From: Sinorhizobium fredii
GTDB taxonomy: Bacteria; Pseudomonadota; Alphaproteobacteria; Rhizobiales; Rhizobiaceae
Length of the DNA: 64,000 nucleotides
Direction of reading: 5' to 3'
NCBI RefSeq assembly: GCF_002944405.1
Contig: NZ_CP024307.1
Coordinates: 330,501-394,500 of the forward strand
The notes beneath the pieces are model-generated. The model searched no databases and was not told the origin of the DNA. It saw only the letters and a list, made by a program, of their open reading frames with translations. Positions within the stretch are counted from its first letter, which is position 1, and each line of letters opens with the position of its first letter. Positions 44,761-53,520 of this stretch are shown here, piece after piece. A program made the translations under genes and the position numbers.

Positions 44761-45135
44761 ATGCTTTACGCGGTGCTTTGCTACAATACGGAAGACGTCA
44801 CCAGTGCCTGGACCAAAGAGGAGGACGACCAGGTCATGCGCGACCTGACGGCGGTCCAGCGCAAATATGTCGAAGCCGGCAAACTCGGCCCGGTTGCACG
44901 GCTTCTGCCGACGACCGCGGCCACCACATTGCGCCACCGGCCGGGCGAGACCGTTGTCATGGACGGACCCTTCGCCGAGACCAAGGAGCAACTGCTCGGC
45001 TTCTACCTGATCGATTGCGCATCGCTCGACGAGGCGCTGGATTTTGCCCGCGAGCTGAGTGCCGCCAATCCGGCCGCCGGCTCCTACGAGATCCGCCCGC
45101 TTTCTCTCTACAAACCGGGCGAGCTTGCCCCATGA
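44761..45135 (+). CDS. DGPF-domain (YCII-related) protein
   Basis: A 124-residue dimeric alpha/beta protein. The signature DGPFAETKEQLLGFYLID is at about 67-84, and it starts MLYAVLCYNTEDV. DGPF proteins are the conserved neighbours of ECF42 sigma factors; their function is unresolved (sensor or enzyme). ATG 44761 follows GGGAGAGG. Its stop overlaps the sigma gene start (ATGA), so the pair is co-translated, the standard ECF42 arrangement. Confidence 0.9.
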   Translation: MLYAVLCYNTEDVTSAWTKEEDDQVMRDLTAVQRKYVEAGKLGPVARLLPTTAATTLRHRPGETVVMDGPFAETKEQLLGFYLIDCASLDEALDFARELSAANPAAGSYEIRPLSLYKPGELAP

Positions 45136-46400
45136 CCGACACGGCCTGGATCGACCTTGCCCTTGTTTCCGCGCGGCCGCAGGCCATGGGCGCGCTGCTG
45201 CGCTATTTCCGCAATCTCGATCTGGCGGAGGAAGCCTTCCAGGAGGCCTGTATCCGGGCATTGAAGACCTGGCCGACGAACGGACCGCCGCGCGATCCCG
45301 CCGCCTGGCTGATTTTCGTCGGCCGCAACAGCGGTATCGACAAGGTCCGGCGGCAAGCGCGCGAGACGCCCCTGCCGCCGGAGGACATTCTCTCCGACCT
45401 CGGGGACCGGGAAAGCGAGCTTGCCGACCGTCTCGACGGCGCGCATTATCGCGACGACATCCTGCGGCTGCTCTTTGTCTGCAGCAATCCGGCCCTGCCG
45501 GCGACACAGCAGATCGCGCTGGCGCTCCGCATCGTCTCCGGCCTTACCGTCAAGCAGATCGCCCGCGCCTTTCTCGTCAGCGAGGCAGCGATGGAACAGC
45601 GCATCACCCGTGCCAAGGCGCGGGTCGCTGCGGCCGGCATCCCGTTCGAAACGCCGGACGCCGCGGACCGCGCTGAGCGGCTCGCGGCCGTCGCGACGAT
45701 GATCTACCTCGTCTTCAACGAGGGCTATTCGGGCATGAACGGCCCCGAGGGCGTGTCCGCGGATCTCTGCGACGAAGCGATCCGGCTCTCCCGACTGCTC
45801 TTGCGCCTGTTTCCGGCGGAGCCCGAAATCATGGGGCTGACGGCGCTCCTGCTTCTCCAGCATTCGCGCGCTCGTGCCCGCTTCGACGCGCATGGCGCCA
45901 TCGTCCTCCTCGATGATCAGGATCCCTCGCTGTGGAGCCGGCCGATGATCACCGAGGCGCTGGCGATGATCGACAAGGCGATGCGCCATCGCCGCCCCGG
46001 TCCCTACCAGATCCAGGCGGCAATTGCGGCCCTGCACGCGCGCGCCGAGCGGCCGGAAGGGACGGATTGGGAGGAGATCGACCTGCTCTACCAGGCGCTC
46101 GAGCGTCTGCAGCCGTCCCCGGTCGTCACCCTTAACCGCGCGGTGGCCGTCTCGAAGCGACAGGGGCCGGAGGCGGCGCTGGCACTGGTCGAGCCGCTCG
46201 CCGACAGGCTCTCCGGCTACTTCTATTTCCACGGCCTGCGCGGCGGCCTGCTCAAGCAGATGGGCCGGGCGCGCGAGGCGCGGATTGCCTTCGACCAGGC
46301 GATCGCGCTTGCGACCAACGCGGCGGAGGCAGCTTATATCCGCAAGCAGCTCGACCATCTTGCAGGAGAGGCGGGCACCTCGCGCGGAGGTCAGCAATAA
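45132..46400 (+). CDS. ECF42-group RNA polymerase sigma factor with TPR-like C-terminus
   Basis: A 422-residue sigma factor. Region sigma-2 (NLDLAEEAFQEACIRALKTW, WLIFVGRNSGIDKVRRQ) and region sigma-4 (ALRIVSGLTVKQIARAFLVS, EAAMEQRITRAKARV) occupy residues 1-180. About 240 further residues form a helical repeat domain (NEGYSGMNGPEG, LNRAVAVSKRQGPEAAL), as in ECF42 members. No anti-sigma gene is present, as expected, since the C-terminal domain is thought to provide control. It is flanked by the DGPF gene and by SRPBCC and SnoaL-VOC genes that are likely targets. Confidence 0.92.
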   Translation: MTDTAWIDLALVSARPQAMGALLRYFRNLDLAEEAFQEACIRALKTWPTNGPPRDPAAWLIFVGRNSGIDKVRRQARETPLPPEDILSDLGDRESELADRLDGAHYRDDILRLLFVCSNPALPATQQIALALRIVSGLTVKQIARAFLVSEAAMEQRITRAKARVAAAGIPFETPDAADRAERLAAVATMIYLVFNEGYSGMNGPEGVSADLCDEAIRLSRLLLRLFPAEPEIMGLTALLLLQHSRARARFDAHGAIVLLDDQDPSLWSRPMITEALAMIDKAMRHRRPGPYQIQAAIAALHARAERPEGTDWEEIDLLYQALERLQPSPVVTLNRAVAVSKRQGPEAALALVEPLADRLSGYFYFHGLRGGLLKQMGRAREARIAFDQAIALATNAAEAAYIRKQLDHLAGEAGTSRGGQQ

Positions 46401-46414
46401 AAATCTTCTGCCGC

Positions 46415-46441
46415 TGTCGGGACTCGATCTCCCCCATCGTC
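46415..46441 (+). promoter_or_regulatory. Candidate second ECF42-type promoter
   Basis: TGTCGG (46415-46420), a 17-bp spacer and CGTCCTA (46438-46444), located 33 bp before the SRPBCC start. It is the same -35, spacer and -10 core as at 44707-44734. Confidence 0.55.
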
Positions 46442-46473
46442 CTAGGTTCGAACCCAGCAAGGAGGAATTGCAA

Positions 46474-46950
46474 ATGACCGCAGCAGCCGACGTCGCCAAC
46501 GAACGCGAACTGATTTTGATCCGCCTGATCGACGCGCCGCGTGAGAAAGTCTATCGCGCCTTCACGGATCCGGAGCTGCTGAAGCAATGGTTCGCGCCCT
46601 TGCCGTGGACGATCACGGAAGCGGAGCTCGATGTCCGGCCGGGCGGCACCAACCGTTTCGTCATGCGCTCGCCGGAGGGCGAGCTTTATCCCAACCAGGG
46701 CGTCTATCTCGAAGTCGTGCCGAACGAGAAGCTGGTCATGACCGACGCCTATACGGAAGCCTGGAAGCCCTCCGAAAAGCCCTTCATGACGGCGATCCTG
46801 ACCTTCGAGGAGGAGGGCGGCAAGACCCGTTACACCGCCCGCGCCTGCCACTGGAGCGTCGCCGATCGCGAGGCCCACGAGAAGATGGGCTTTCACGAGG
46901 GCTGGGGCCAGTGTGCCGACCAGCTCGCGGCCCTTGTCGCAAAACTCTGA
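46474..46950 (+). CDS. SRPBCC (AHSA1-like) domain protein
   Basis: A 158-residue START/AHSA1-fold protein with LIDAPREKVYRAFTDPELLK, QWFAPLPW, ELDVRPGGTNRFVMRSPEG, and the C-terminal FHEGWGQCADQLAAL helix over a ligand cavity. This family is frequent in ECF sigma gene clusters and probably binds a hydrophobic ligand. ATG 46474 has AAGGAGG at ideal spacing. The SnoaL-VOC gene follows after 14 nt, so the pair is an operon behind the candidate ECF promoter at 46415. Confidence 0.9.
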   Translation: MTAAADVANERELILIRLIDAPREKVYRAFTDPELLKQWFAPLPWTITEAELDVRPGGTNRFVMRSPEGELYPNQGVYLEVVPNEKLVMTDAYTEAWKPSEKPFMTAILTFEEEGGKTRYTARACHWSVADREAHEKMGFHEGWGQCADQLAALVAKL

Positions 46951-46964
46951 GCGGAGGACGGAAT

Positions 46965-47822
46965 ATGTCCAGCACCGAGAGCAGCAGCACCGCGGAGATT
47001 CGGGCGGTGATCGAAGACTGGGCGGAGGCATTGCGCCAGAAGGATGCCGATCGCGTCCTCTCGCATGGCACCAAGGATTGTCTCGTCTTTTCGCTGGCGC
47101 CGCCGCTGAAGGGCTCGGACGCCGACGCCGATGGACTTGAGCAATGGTTCTCGACCTGGAGAGGACCGCTCGGCTACCGGCTACAGGAGCTCGACATTTC
47201 CGCAAGCGGCGACGTCGCCTTCGCCACGTCCTTGGCCCATCTTTCCGGCGAGAAGCAGGACGGATCGAAAGTCGCGCTCTGGTATCGCCAGACGCTCGGC
47301 CTGAAACGCACCGACAAGGGCTGGAAGATCGCCCACCAGCACGAATCCGTCCCCTTCTACATGGACGGCAGCCTCAAGGCGGCGGTCGATCTCGAGCCCA
47401 CATCAAAGATCGACTGGAACGCGCCCCCGCATCCGCCGATGGCGGGCGTTATCGCCTATCTCAACGTCGAGAATGCGGACGCGACCGCCAAATTCTATGC
47501 CCGCGCCTTTGCCGCCAAGGAGGAGGACCGAAAATATGCCGAGGACGGCAAGCGCCTCATCCATTGCCATTTGACGATCAACGGCGGCGCGCTGATGCTG
47601 AACGACCCCTTCCCGGAGTTCGGCATTCCCTGGAAGGCGCCAGAGGGGTTTGTGCTGCACCTCCTCGTCGACGACGCCCATTTCTGGTGGGAGCGGGCCG
47701 TCGCGGCGGGGGCGGAGGTGACGATGCCGCTGGAGATCGCCTTCTGGGGCGACTATTACGGTCAGCTGCGCGATCCCTTTGGAGTCACCTGGGGAATAGT
47801 CGCGCCGGTGAAGAAGAGCTGA
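46965..47822 (+). CDS. SnoaL-like / VOC (glyoxalase-bleomycin) fusion protein
   Basis: A 285-residue two-domain protein. Residues 1-135 are NTF2/SnoaL-like (IRAVIEDWAEALRQKDADRV, TDKGWKIAHQHESVPFYMDG). Residues 155-280 are a PhnB-type VOC domain (VIAYLNVENADATAKFYARA, CHLTINGGALMLNDPFPEFG, QLRDPFGVTWGIV). In other ECF42 loci these domains occur as separate genes; here they are fused. The likely role is metabolite binding or detoxification, but the substrate is unknown. ATG 46965 follows GGAGGACGG. Confidence 0.88.
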   Translation: MSSTESSSTAEIRAVIEDWAEALRQKDADRVLSHGTKDCLVFSLAPPLKGSDADADGLEQWFSTWRGPLGYRLQELDISASGDVAFATSLAHLSGEKQDGSKVALWYRQTLGLKRTDKGWKIAHQHESVPFYMDGSLKAAVDLEPTSKIDWNAPPHPPMAGVIAYLNVENADATAKFYARAFAAKEEDRKYAEDGKRLIHCHLTINGGALMLNDPFPEFGIPWKAPEGFVLHLLVDDAHFWWERAVAAGAEVTMPLEIAFWGDYYGQLRDPFGVTWGIVAPVKKS

Positions 47823-47824
47823 CG

Positions 47825-47926
47825 AGCCTCATCCGCCTGCCGGCTCCCCGCAGGCGGGGCGAAGGGCTATGCCGCGTCGCCATCAGTCCCCTCTCCCCGC
47901 CTGCGCCGCATGCGAGGAGAGGGGCA
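47825..47926. repeat. REP-like element between the ECF42 module and hemW
   Basis: A degraded module GGCTCCCCGCAGGCGGGGCGAAGGG, then CCCTCTCCCCGCCTGCGCCGCATGCGAGGAGAGGGG, with the tail GAGCCTCATCCGCCTGCC in inverse orientation. It lies between convergent genes and can pair as a terminator. Confidence 0.75.
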
Positions 47927-47952
47927 ATCCGCGCTCCGCTTCCTCCCAGCCG

Positions 47953-49137
47953 TCAGCAGGCGAGGTCGGCGACCACCGCATCGAGGATCAGCATGCCGGC
48001 CGGCGTGCAGCGCAGGCGTGAATTGCCGAGCCGCTCGACGAAGCCGTGATCGATCAGGAACTGTTCGCGCTCCGGATCCGGATCCCGGCCGGAGAGGCTC
48101 TGCCAGCGGGCAAGATCGACGCCTTCCCGAAGCCTCAAGCCCATCAGCAGCAATTCGTCGGCCTGGGCTTCCAGGTCGAGCGGCTCCTGTTCGGTGATGC
48201 CTTCGCCGCGTTCTTCGACGAGGCGCAGCCACGCCTCCGGGTTCCGTTCCGTTGCGGTCGCGATCTTGCTGCCGCCAACCGTAAGCCGCCCGTGGGCGCC
48301 GGGTCCGATCCCCGCATAGTCGCCATAGCGCCAATAGGTGAGGTTGTGCCGGCTTTCCGCCCCCGGCCGGGCATGGTTGGAGACCTCGTAGGCCGGCATG
48401 CCGATCGCCGCCGTGATCTCCTGGGTCGCCTCGTAAAGCACCGCCGATTGTTCGCCATCCGGAACGATCAGCTTGCCGGCCTTGTGCAGCCCGAAGAAGG
48501 GCGTGCCTTCTTCGATGGTGAGCTGGTAGAGCGACAGATGATCGACGGCGTAGGAAACCGCCTCCTTCAGCTCGCGCTCCCATTCGTCGACTGTCTGGTC
48601 CGGCCGCGCATAGATCAGGTCGAAGGACATGCGCGGGAAGATTTCGCGCGCCAGCCGCACCGCTTTCAACGCATCCTCGACATTATGCAGCCGGCCTAGG
48701 AATTTCAGGTCGCGGTCGTTCAGCGCCTGGACGCCGAGGGAGACACGGTTGACGCCGGCAGAACGATAGCCGTGGAAGCGTGTCGCCTCGACGCTCGAGG
48801 GGTTGGCCTCCATGGTGATCTCTATGCCATCCGGCACATGCCAGTGCTTCGCTGTGCCGTCGAGGATCGCGGCGACGGTCGCCGGGTCCATCAGCGACGG
48901 CGTGCCGCCGCCCATGAAAATGCTGGTCACCGTTCTCGGGCCTGACAGCGCCCGCACCGCCGCCATCTCCTGTAGAAAGGCGGCGACGAAGCGCGGCTGG
49001 TCCACCGGCTGGTGGCGGACATGGCTGTTGAAGTCGCAATAGGGGCATTTGGCGGCACAGAACGGCCAGTGTACATAGACGCCGAAGCCCGGGTCCATGC
49101 CGTCACCGATTGCCGAAAGCGGGGCCGTCTGGATCAT
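47953..49137 (-). CDS. hemW: Heme chaperone HemW (radical SAM coproporphyrinogen III oxidase-like)
   Basis: A 394-residue radical SAM protein. The 4Fe-4S cluster cysteines are Cys27, Cys31 and Cys34 in CAAKCPYC, followed by GGGTPSLMD and EANPSS. HemW members lack the fourth Cys found in HemN just after the cluster motif (CDFNS here rather than CDFC), consistent with a heme chaperone rather than an oxidase. It ends with the HemW C-terminal winged domain. It starts 8 nt downstream of the rdgB stop on the same strand; rdgB-hemW is a conserved rhizobial pair. Confidence 0.95.
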   Translation of the reverse strand: MIQTAPLSAIGDGMDPGFGVYVHWPFCAAKCPYCDFNSHVRHQPVDQPRFVAAFLQEMAAVRALSGPRTVTSIFMGGGTPSLMDPATVAAILDGTAKHWHVPDGIEITMEANPSSVEATRFHGYRSAGVNRVSLGVQALNDRDLKFLGRLHNVEDALKAVRLAREIFPRMSFDLIYARPDQTVDEWERELKEAVSYAVDHLSLYQLTIEEGTPFFGLHKAGKLIVPDGEQSAVLYEATQEITAAIGMPAYEVSNHARPGAESRHNLTYWRYGDYAGIGPGAHGRLTVGGSKIATATERNPEAWLRLVEERGEGITEQEPLDLEAQADELLLMGLRLREGVDLARWQSLSGRDPDPEREQFLIDHGFVERLGNSRLRCTPAGMLILDAVVADLAC

Positions 49138-49145
49138 TCTCGTTC

Positions 49146-49790
49146 TCAGGCGCCGAGGCAGGTCTCGGCAAACAGCTTGAAGGCGCGGGCGCGATGCGAG
49201 AGCGCGTCCGCGTCGCCCGGCTTCCAGCCGTGCTTCTCTTCGGCGCTCATTTCTCCGAACGTGGTGGCGTAGCCCTTGGGCTGGAAGACCGGATCATAGC
49301 CGAAGCCGCTCGTGCCGCGCGGCGGCCAGACGACGTAGCCTTCGACTTCGCCGCGAAAGAGCTCGACATGCCCGTCCGGCCAAGCAAGGCAGAGCACCGA
49401 GACGAAGCGGGCGGTACGCTCGCCCGGCTCCGTCGCACCTTTCTCCCTGAGCTCTTTTTCGACCTTTTCCATGGCCATCGCGAAGTCGCGGCTGCCGTCG
49501 TCGCGTTCCGCCCAATTGGCGGTGTAGACGCCGGGAGCGCCGCCGAGCGCATCGATGGCAAGGCCCGAATCGTCCGAAAGCGCCGGCAGGCCGGAGGCTT
49601 TGGCAGAGGCGAGCGCCTTGATCGTCGCGTTCTCCTCGAAGGTCGTGCCGGTCTCGTCCGGCTCGATGAAATTGAGATCGGCGGCCGATCTTGCCTCGAA
49701 GCCGAGCGGTCCGATCAGGTCACGGATTTCGCGGATCTTGCCGGCATTGTGGCTTGCCACCACGAGTGTCTTGTCAACCAGTTTGCGCAT
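49146..49790 (-). CDS. rdgB: RdgB/HAM1 non-canonical purine NTP pyrophosphatase
   Basis: A 214-residue enzyme hydrolysing ITP, dITP and XTP. The substrate loop [48 protein letters not shown] and ALSHRARAF motifs are present. Start ATG 49790. The order on the minus strand is rph, VOC, rdgB, hemW, close together and probably one transcript. Confidence 0.97.
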   Translation of the reverse strand: MRKLVDKTLVVASHNAGKIREIRDLIGPLGFEARSAADLNFIEPDETGTTFEENATIKALASAKASGLPALSDDSGLAIDALGGAPGVYTANWAERDDGSRDFAMAMEKVEKELREKGATEPGERTARFVSVLCLAWPDGHVELFRGEVEGYVVWPPRGTSGFGYDPVFQPKGYATTFGEMSAEEKHGWKPGDADALSHRARAFKLFAETCLGA

Positions 49791-49825
49791 TCGAGTTTCG
49801 TTCCGTCCAAACGTTCAAAGCGTCA

Positions 49826-50248
49826 TCAATCGATGGCCCAGAGGCCGGGTTCCGCGCATTCAAGGCTGTTTCCGGCCGGATCGCGGAAGTAGAAGGAGCG
49901 GGTGCCGTTCGGCCAGCGGACATCCGCCTCGACTGCAACTCCCGCCGCCTCCAGCTTCGCCTTCCAGGCATCGAGCGCCTGCGCCGCGACACGGAAGCAC
50001 ATGTGCCCGTTGCCTTGCGTGCCATGCGGCGGCACGGGCAGCGCGCCGGCCGCGGGTGGCTTCACCGTTTCCGCCGGATTGAAGATCAACAGCACGCCGT
50101 CGCCGCAACGGAAGAAGACGTGGCGGTTGCCGGCCCGCGTGATTCGCGTCAGTCCGAGCACGTTGCCGTAGAATGCCTCGGCCGCATCCAGATCGTGCGC
50201 ATAGAGTGCGGTTTCGAGGATGCCTTCAAGAGCCGGAGCCAATGCCAA
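49826..50248 (-). CDS. VOC family protein (glyoxalase/bleomycin-resistance fold)
   Basis: A 140-residue single VOC domain with ALYAHDLDAAEAFYGNVLGL, HMCFRV, and FRDPAGNSLECAEPG near the C-terminus. The pattern of His/Glu ligands suggests a metal-dependent member, but the substrate is unknown. The start is a TTG at 50248 or 50242; GAGAGGA upstream fits the second better. It sits between rph and rdgB on the same strand. Confidence 0.87.
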   Translation of the reverse strand: MALAPALEGILETALYAHDLDAAEAFYGNVLGLTRITRAGNRHVFFRCGDGVLLIFNPAETVKPPAAGALPVPPHGTQGNGHMCFRVAAQALDAWKAKLEAAGVAVEADVRWPNGTRSFYFRDPAGNSLECAEPGLWAID

Positions 50249-50294
50249 TCCTCTCTTCTGTCAGCCAAAGCGGGCGCGCGCGCCCCGCCTACCG

Positions 50295-51014
50295 CTAGCC
50301 GGCGATCGCCTGCTTCTGCAGCGCCACGAGCTCGGCGATGCCGTCCTTGGCGAGTTGCATCAGGCTTGCGAACTCTTCCTCGCTGAAGGGTTTTCCTTCC
50401 GCCGTTCCCTGGATCTCGACGAGACCGCCGCTGCCCGTCATGACGAAATTGGCGTCGGTTTCAGCGGCCGAGTCTTCCAGATAGTCGAGATCGACCACCG
50501 CCTGGTTGGCGAAGATGCCGCAGGAAATGGCGGCGACATGGTCCTTGAGCACCCTCTCGACCTTGATCATGTTGCGCGCTTCCATCCATTTCAGGCAGTC
50601 GTGCAGGGCAATCCAGGCGCCGGTGATCGAGGCGGTTCGGGTGCCGCCATCCGCCTGGAGCACGTCGCAGTCGATCGAAATCTGCCGCTCGCCGAGCGCC
50701 GGCAGATCGACGACGGCCCGGAGCGAACGGCCGATCAGCCGCTGGATCTCCTGTGTGCGGCCGCTCTGTCTGCCGGCGGCGGCCTCGCGTTTCATCCGCT
50801 CGCCGGTCGCCCGCGGCAGCATCCCGTATTCCGCCGTGATCCAGCCCTTGCCGCCGTTGCGCAGCCAGGCGGGGACCTTCTCTTCGAGACTCGCGGTACA
50901 GAGCACGTGCGTGTCGCCGAAGCGCACCAGACAGGACCCTTCCGCATGCTTGGAGAAATTGCGCTCGAAGGAAACCTTGCGCATTTGGTCGGTTTTTCTG
51001 CCGGATGGCCGCAT
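50295..51014 (-). CDS. rph: Ribonuclease PH
   Basis: A 239-residue phosphorolytic exoribonuclease that trims tRNA 3' ends. Family start [35 protein letters not shown] and [15 protein letters not shown] are all present, and the length is standard. ATG 51014 was chosen over a Met two codons upstream. It is divergent from hrcA, as in other rhizobia. Confidence 0.97.
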   Translation of the reverse strand: MRPSGRKTDQMRKVSFERNFSKHAEGSCLVRFGDTHVLCTASLEEKVPAWLRNGGKGWITAEYGMLPRATGERMKREAAAGRQSGRTQEIQRLIGRSLRAVVDLPALGERQISIDCDVLQADGGTRTASITGAWIALHDCLKWMEARNMIKVERVLKDHVAAISCGIFANQAVVDLDYLEDSAAETDANFVMTGSGGLVEIQGTAEGKPFSEEEFASLMQLAKDGIAELVALQKQAIAG

Positions 51015-51105
51015 CTTCAACTCCTGTGTTCTCAGCAGCCTTCTAGATCATGGCGCCCCCAAAGGGAACCGCCTGATATCGGGCCGGGACGGTGATTTTT
51101 CCCTT

Positions 51106-51134
51106 TTGCCATTGCCCCGGCGGATCACTATATT
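51106..51134 (+). promoter_or_regulatory. Sigma-70-type promoter of hrcA
   Basis: TTGCCA (51106-51111), a 17-bp spacer and TATATT (51129-51134), 36 bp before the hrcA ATG. Confidence 0.65.
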
Positions 51135-51170
51135 CTTCGGCGACACGAACGGTTGTTTGCATGGAGTGAC

Positions 51171-52241
51171 ATGGTACTGCGCAACCCTCAAAAGCAGGGG
51201 ATCGCATCGACGCTGGACGAGCGCTCCGGCGAGATCTTCCGCCGCATCGTGGAAACCTATCTGGAAAGCGGCGAGCCGCTCGGTTCACGCAATCTCTCCC
51301 GCCTCCTGCCGATGTCGCTGTCGCCCGCCTCGGTGCGCAACGTGATGAGCGATCTCGAGGATCTAGGGCTCATTTATTCGCCGCATGTCAGTGCGGGCCG
51401 CTTGCCGACCCAGACAGGCCTGCGCTTCTTCGTCGATGCTTTCATGCAGGTCGGCAAGCTTTCCACCGAGGAGCGGACCTCGATCGAGCGGCAGGTGCGG
51501 CGGGACCAACCGGTCGAAAGTCTTCTCACTGAGGCAAGCCAGATGCTTTCCGGCATGTCCCGCGGCGCCGGCCTCGTCATCACCACCAAAAGCGATCCGG
51601 TGCTGAAACACGTCGAATTCATCCGGCTCGCGCCAACCAAGGCGCTTGCGGTCCTCGTCGGCGATCACGACCAGGTGGAGAACCGCATCATCGAGCTGCC
51701 GGCTGGCGTCACCAGCGCGCAGCTCACCGAGGCGGCGAACTTCGTCAATGCCCATCTTGCCGGGCAGACCATTCCGGAACTGCGCGCCCAGCTCGAAAAG
51801 GTCAAGAAGACCGTGCGCGGCGAACTCGACGCGCTGTCGCAGGACCTGGTCGAGCGCGGCCTTGCGATCTGGTCGGGCAGCGAGGGCGACGAGAAGCCGG
51901 CGCGCCTGATCGTGCGCGGACGTGCCAACCTGCTCGAGGGCCTGGAAGGAAGCGAGGACATCGAGCGGCTGCGCATGCTGTTCGACGATCTCGAAAAGAA
52001 GGACAGCCTGATCGAGCTTCTCAATCTTGCCGAAAGCGGTCCGGGCGTGCGCATCTTCATCGGCTCGGAAAACAAGCTGTTTTCGCTCTCCGGATCGTCG
52101 CTGATCGTCGCACCCTATCGCGACAGCGACGACCGGATCGTCGGCGCCGTCGGCGTCATCGGCCCGACGCGGCTCAATTACTCCCGGATCGTGCCCATGG
52201 TCGATTACACCGCCCAGCTCATGTCGCGACTGTCGCGCTGA
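51171..52241 (+). CDS. hrcA: Heat-inducible transcription repressor HrcA
   Basis: A 356-residue repressor that binds CIRCE elements at groESL and related operons. The N-terminal winged HTH has [31 protein letters not shown] and [15 protein letters not shown]. The GAF-like dimerisation core follows, and the C-terminus has [21 protein letters not shown] 51171 ([10 protein letters not shown]) was preferred; six more codons are open upstream. No CIRCE palindrome was found at its promoter. grpE follows, as usual. Confidence 0.96.
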   Translation: MVLRNPQKQGIASTLDERSGEIFRRIVETYLESGEPLGSRNLSRLLPMSLSPASVRNVMSDLEDLGLIYSPHVSAGRLPTQTGLRFFVDAFMQVGKLSTEERTSIERQVRRDQPVESLLTEASQMLSGMSRGAGLVITTKSDPVLKHVEFIRLAPTKALAVLVGDHDQVENRIIELPAGVTSAQLTEAANFVNAHLAGQTIPELRAQLEKVKKTVRGELDALSQDLVERGLAIWSGSEGDEKPARLIVRGRANLLEGLEGSEDIERLRMLFDDLEKKDSLIELLNLAESGPGVRIFIGSENKLFSLSGSSLIVAPYRDSDDRIVGAVGVIGPTRLNYSRIVPMVDYTAQLMSRLSR

Positions 52242-52273
52242 GCGAATCCTTTTGGACGAATAGACCGATTGGA

Positions 52274-52304
52274 CCCTTGATTTTTCGGGCTCAAACCTCG
52301 ATAT
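52274..52304 (+). promoter_or_regulatory. Possible sigma-32 (RpoH) promoter of grpE
   Basis: CCCTTGAT (52274-52281), a 14-bp spacer and CCTCGATAT (52296-52304). The layout resembles the CTTGAA...CCCCATAT heat-shock consensus with some mismatches, about 97 bp before the grpE start. Confidence 0.35.
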
Positions 52305-52400
52305 CGGCTTCAAATCCAGGCAACAGAACGTTCAAGCAAAGCGACTTCCGCTGGTTTGATGATGCCGAACACGCCAAAGACAAGACATTCGGAGACCGTC

Positions 52401-53027
52401 ATGACCGACGAAACGAACAAGAACGGAGCTGAGGCCGCAGCGCCGGAAGAGGTTGCAAAGGCCGCCGCGCCGGACGCGGTGGAGAAGCCGGAGGCCGAGA
52501 CTTCTGCCGCTGCGCCGGACCCGCTGGAGCTCGCCAAGGCCGAAAGTGCGGAGCTGCGCGATAAATATCTTCGCCTCGCCGCCGAGATGGACAATCTGCG
52601 CCGGCGCACCGAGCGCGAGGTGAAGGACGCCAAGTCTTATTCCGTCGCCGGCTTTGCGCGCGACATGCTGGCCGTCTCCGACAATCTGCGCCGCGCGCTG
52701 GAAGCCATTCCGGCCGAAGCAAGGGAATCCGCCGATGCCGGCCTCGCCGCGCTGATCGAAGGCGTCGAGATGACCGAGCGCTCCATGCTGGCGGCGCTCG
52801 AGCGCCACGGCGTCAAGCAGCTGGACCCGACCGGCCAGAAATTCGATCCGAACTTCCACCAGGCGATGTTCGAGGTTCCGAACACCGAGGTTCCGAACAA
52901 CACGGTCGTCCAGGTTGTCCAGGCCGGCTACACGATCGGCGAGCGCGTGTTGCGCCCGGCCATGGTCGGCGTCGCCAAGGGTGGCCCGAAGGTCGCCGCC
53001 GCGGAAAGCGAGACGCCTGCCGCCTGA
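52401..53027 (+). CDS. grpE: Nucleotide exchange factor GrpE
   Basis: A 208-residue co-chaperone that releases ADP from DnaK. An acidic, Ala-rich N-terminus (about 1-50) leads into the long coiled coil ([34 protein letters not shown]) and the beta domain ([33 protein letters not shown]). ATG 52401 has GGAG upstream; a further 15 codons are open before it. It is downstream of hrcA with a 159-bp gap that may carry its own heat-shock promoter. Confidence 0.96.
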   Translation: MTDETNKNGAEAAAPEEVAKAAAPDAVEKPEAETSAAAPDPLELAKAESAELRDKYLRLAAEMDNLRRRTEREVKDAKSYSVAGFARDMLAVSDNLRRALEAIPAEARESADAGLAALIEGVEMTERSMLAALERHGVKQLDPTGQKFDPNFHQAMFEVPNTEVPNNTVVQVVQAGYTIGERVLRPAMVGVAKGGPKVAAAESETPAA

Positions 53028-53039
53028 GGGCGGAGGAGG

Positions 53040-53396
53040 TTGGACCTGACCGACGCAGTCGAAAATGCGCAGAAAGAAATCTGCGCGAAATACGGCACGG
53101 CTTACTACCTTTCACCACCAGGGATGAAGGTAGGGATCGCTCTGAACGGCTGGGATGGTAAAACGCCCATAAATGGCTTGCGTCATCCGCCCGAAGGCGA
53201 CACCACCGGCTGGTATATATGGGCCGGTGAAATGCTATCTGCGGACACGGATTTCTTTAAACCACTGCATGTGCGGCATTTGGCTGGTTGGTATCCTGAG
53301 ATTCAGAAGTATCTTGCTTTGCCGCCCGGATGGCGATTTCTGATTAGCGGGAATTATGAGGATGTTTGGTACGACGGGTCGTTATTGAGCGTCTGA
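53040..53396 (+). CDS. Immunity-protein-like hypothetical (Imm33-like)
   Basis: A 118-residue protein. The segments INGLRHPPEGDTTGWYIWAG, FFKPLHVRHL and YLALPPGWRFLI with EDVWYD near the C-terminus resemble a family annotated as Imm33-like immunity domains; I recall this from pattern only. No toxin gene is adjacent. Base composition differs from neighbours: hand counts give 32/60 GC (53101-53160) and 26/60 (53341-53400). The TTG at 53040 touches a GGAGGAGG tract, too close for a normal site, so the true start may differ. It is 12 nt downstream of grpE. Confidence 0.65.
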   Translation: MDLTDAVENAQKEICAKYGTAYYLSPPGMKVGIALNGWDGKTPINGLRHPPEGDTTGWYIWAGEMLSADTDFFKPLHVRHLAGWYPEIQKYLALPPGWRFLISGNYEDVWYDGSLLSV

Positions 53397-53520
53397 TATT
53401 TTGGTGTGCTGCTTGCCCGGGCTCAGTGCCGCAGCTATTCCTCCGACCCGCGTTTGGAGCGACCGCGTAAGGTGAAGCGGCGTTTGACGTTGCTTGCTTG
53501 CAAACGACCTCGCAGGGGTC

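Noticed and set aside
4322..47926. CRISPR array from the repeated palindromes
   Set aside because: The repeats are scattered singly in intergenic gaps, vary in length and have no regular spacers or cas genes.
51015..51170. CIRCE element before hrcA
   Set aside because: No TTAGCACTC-N9-GAGTGCTAA palindrome is present; only a sigma-70-type promoter was seen.
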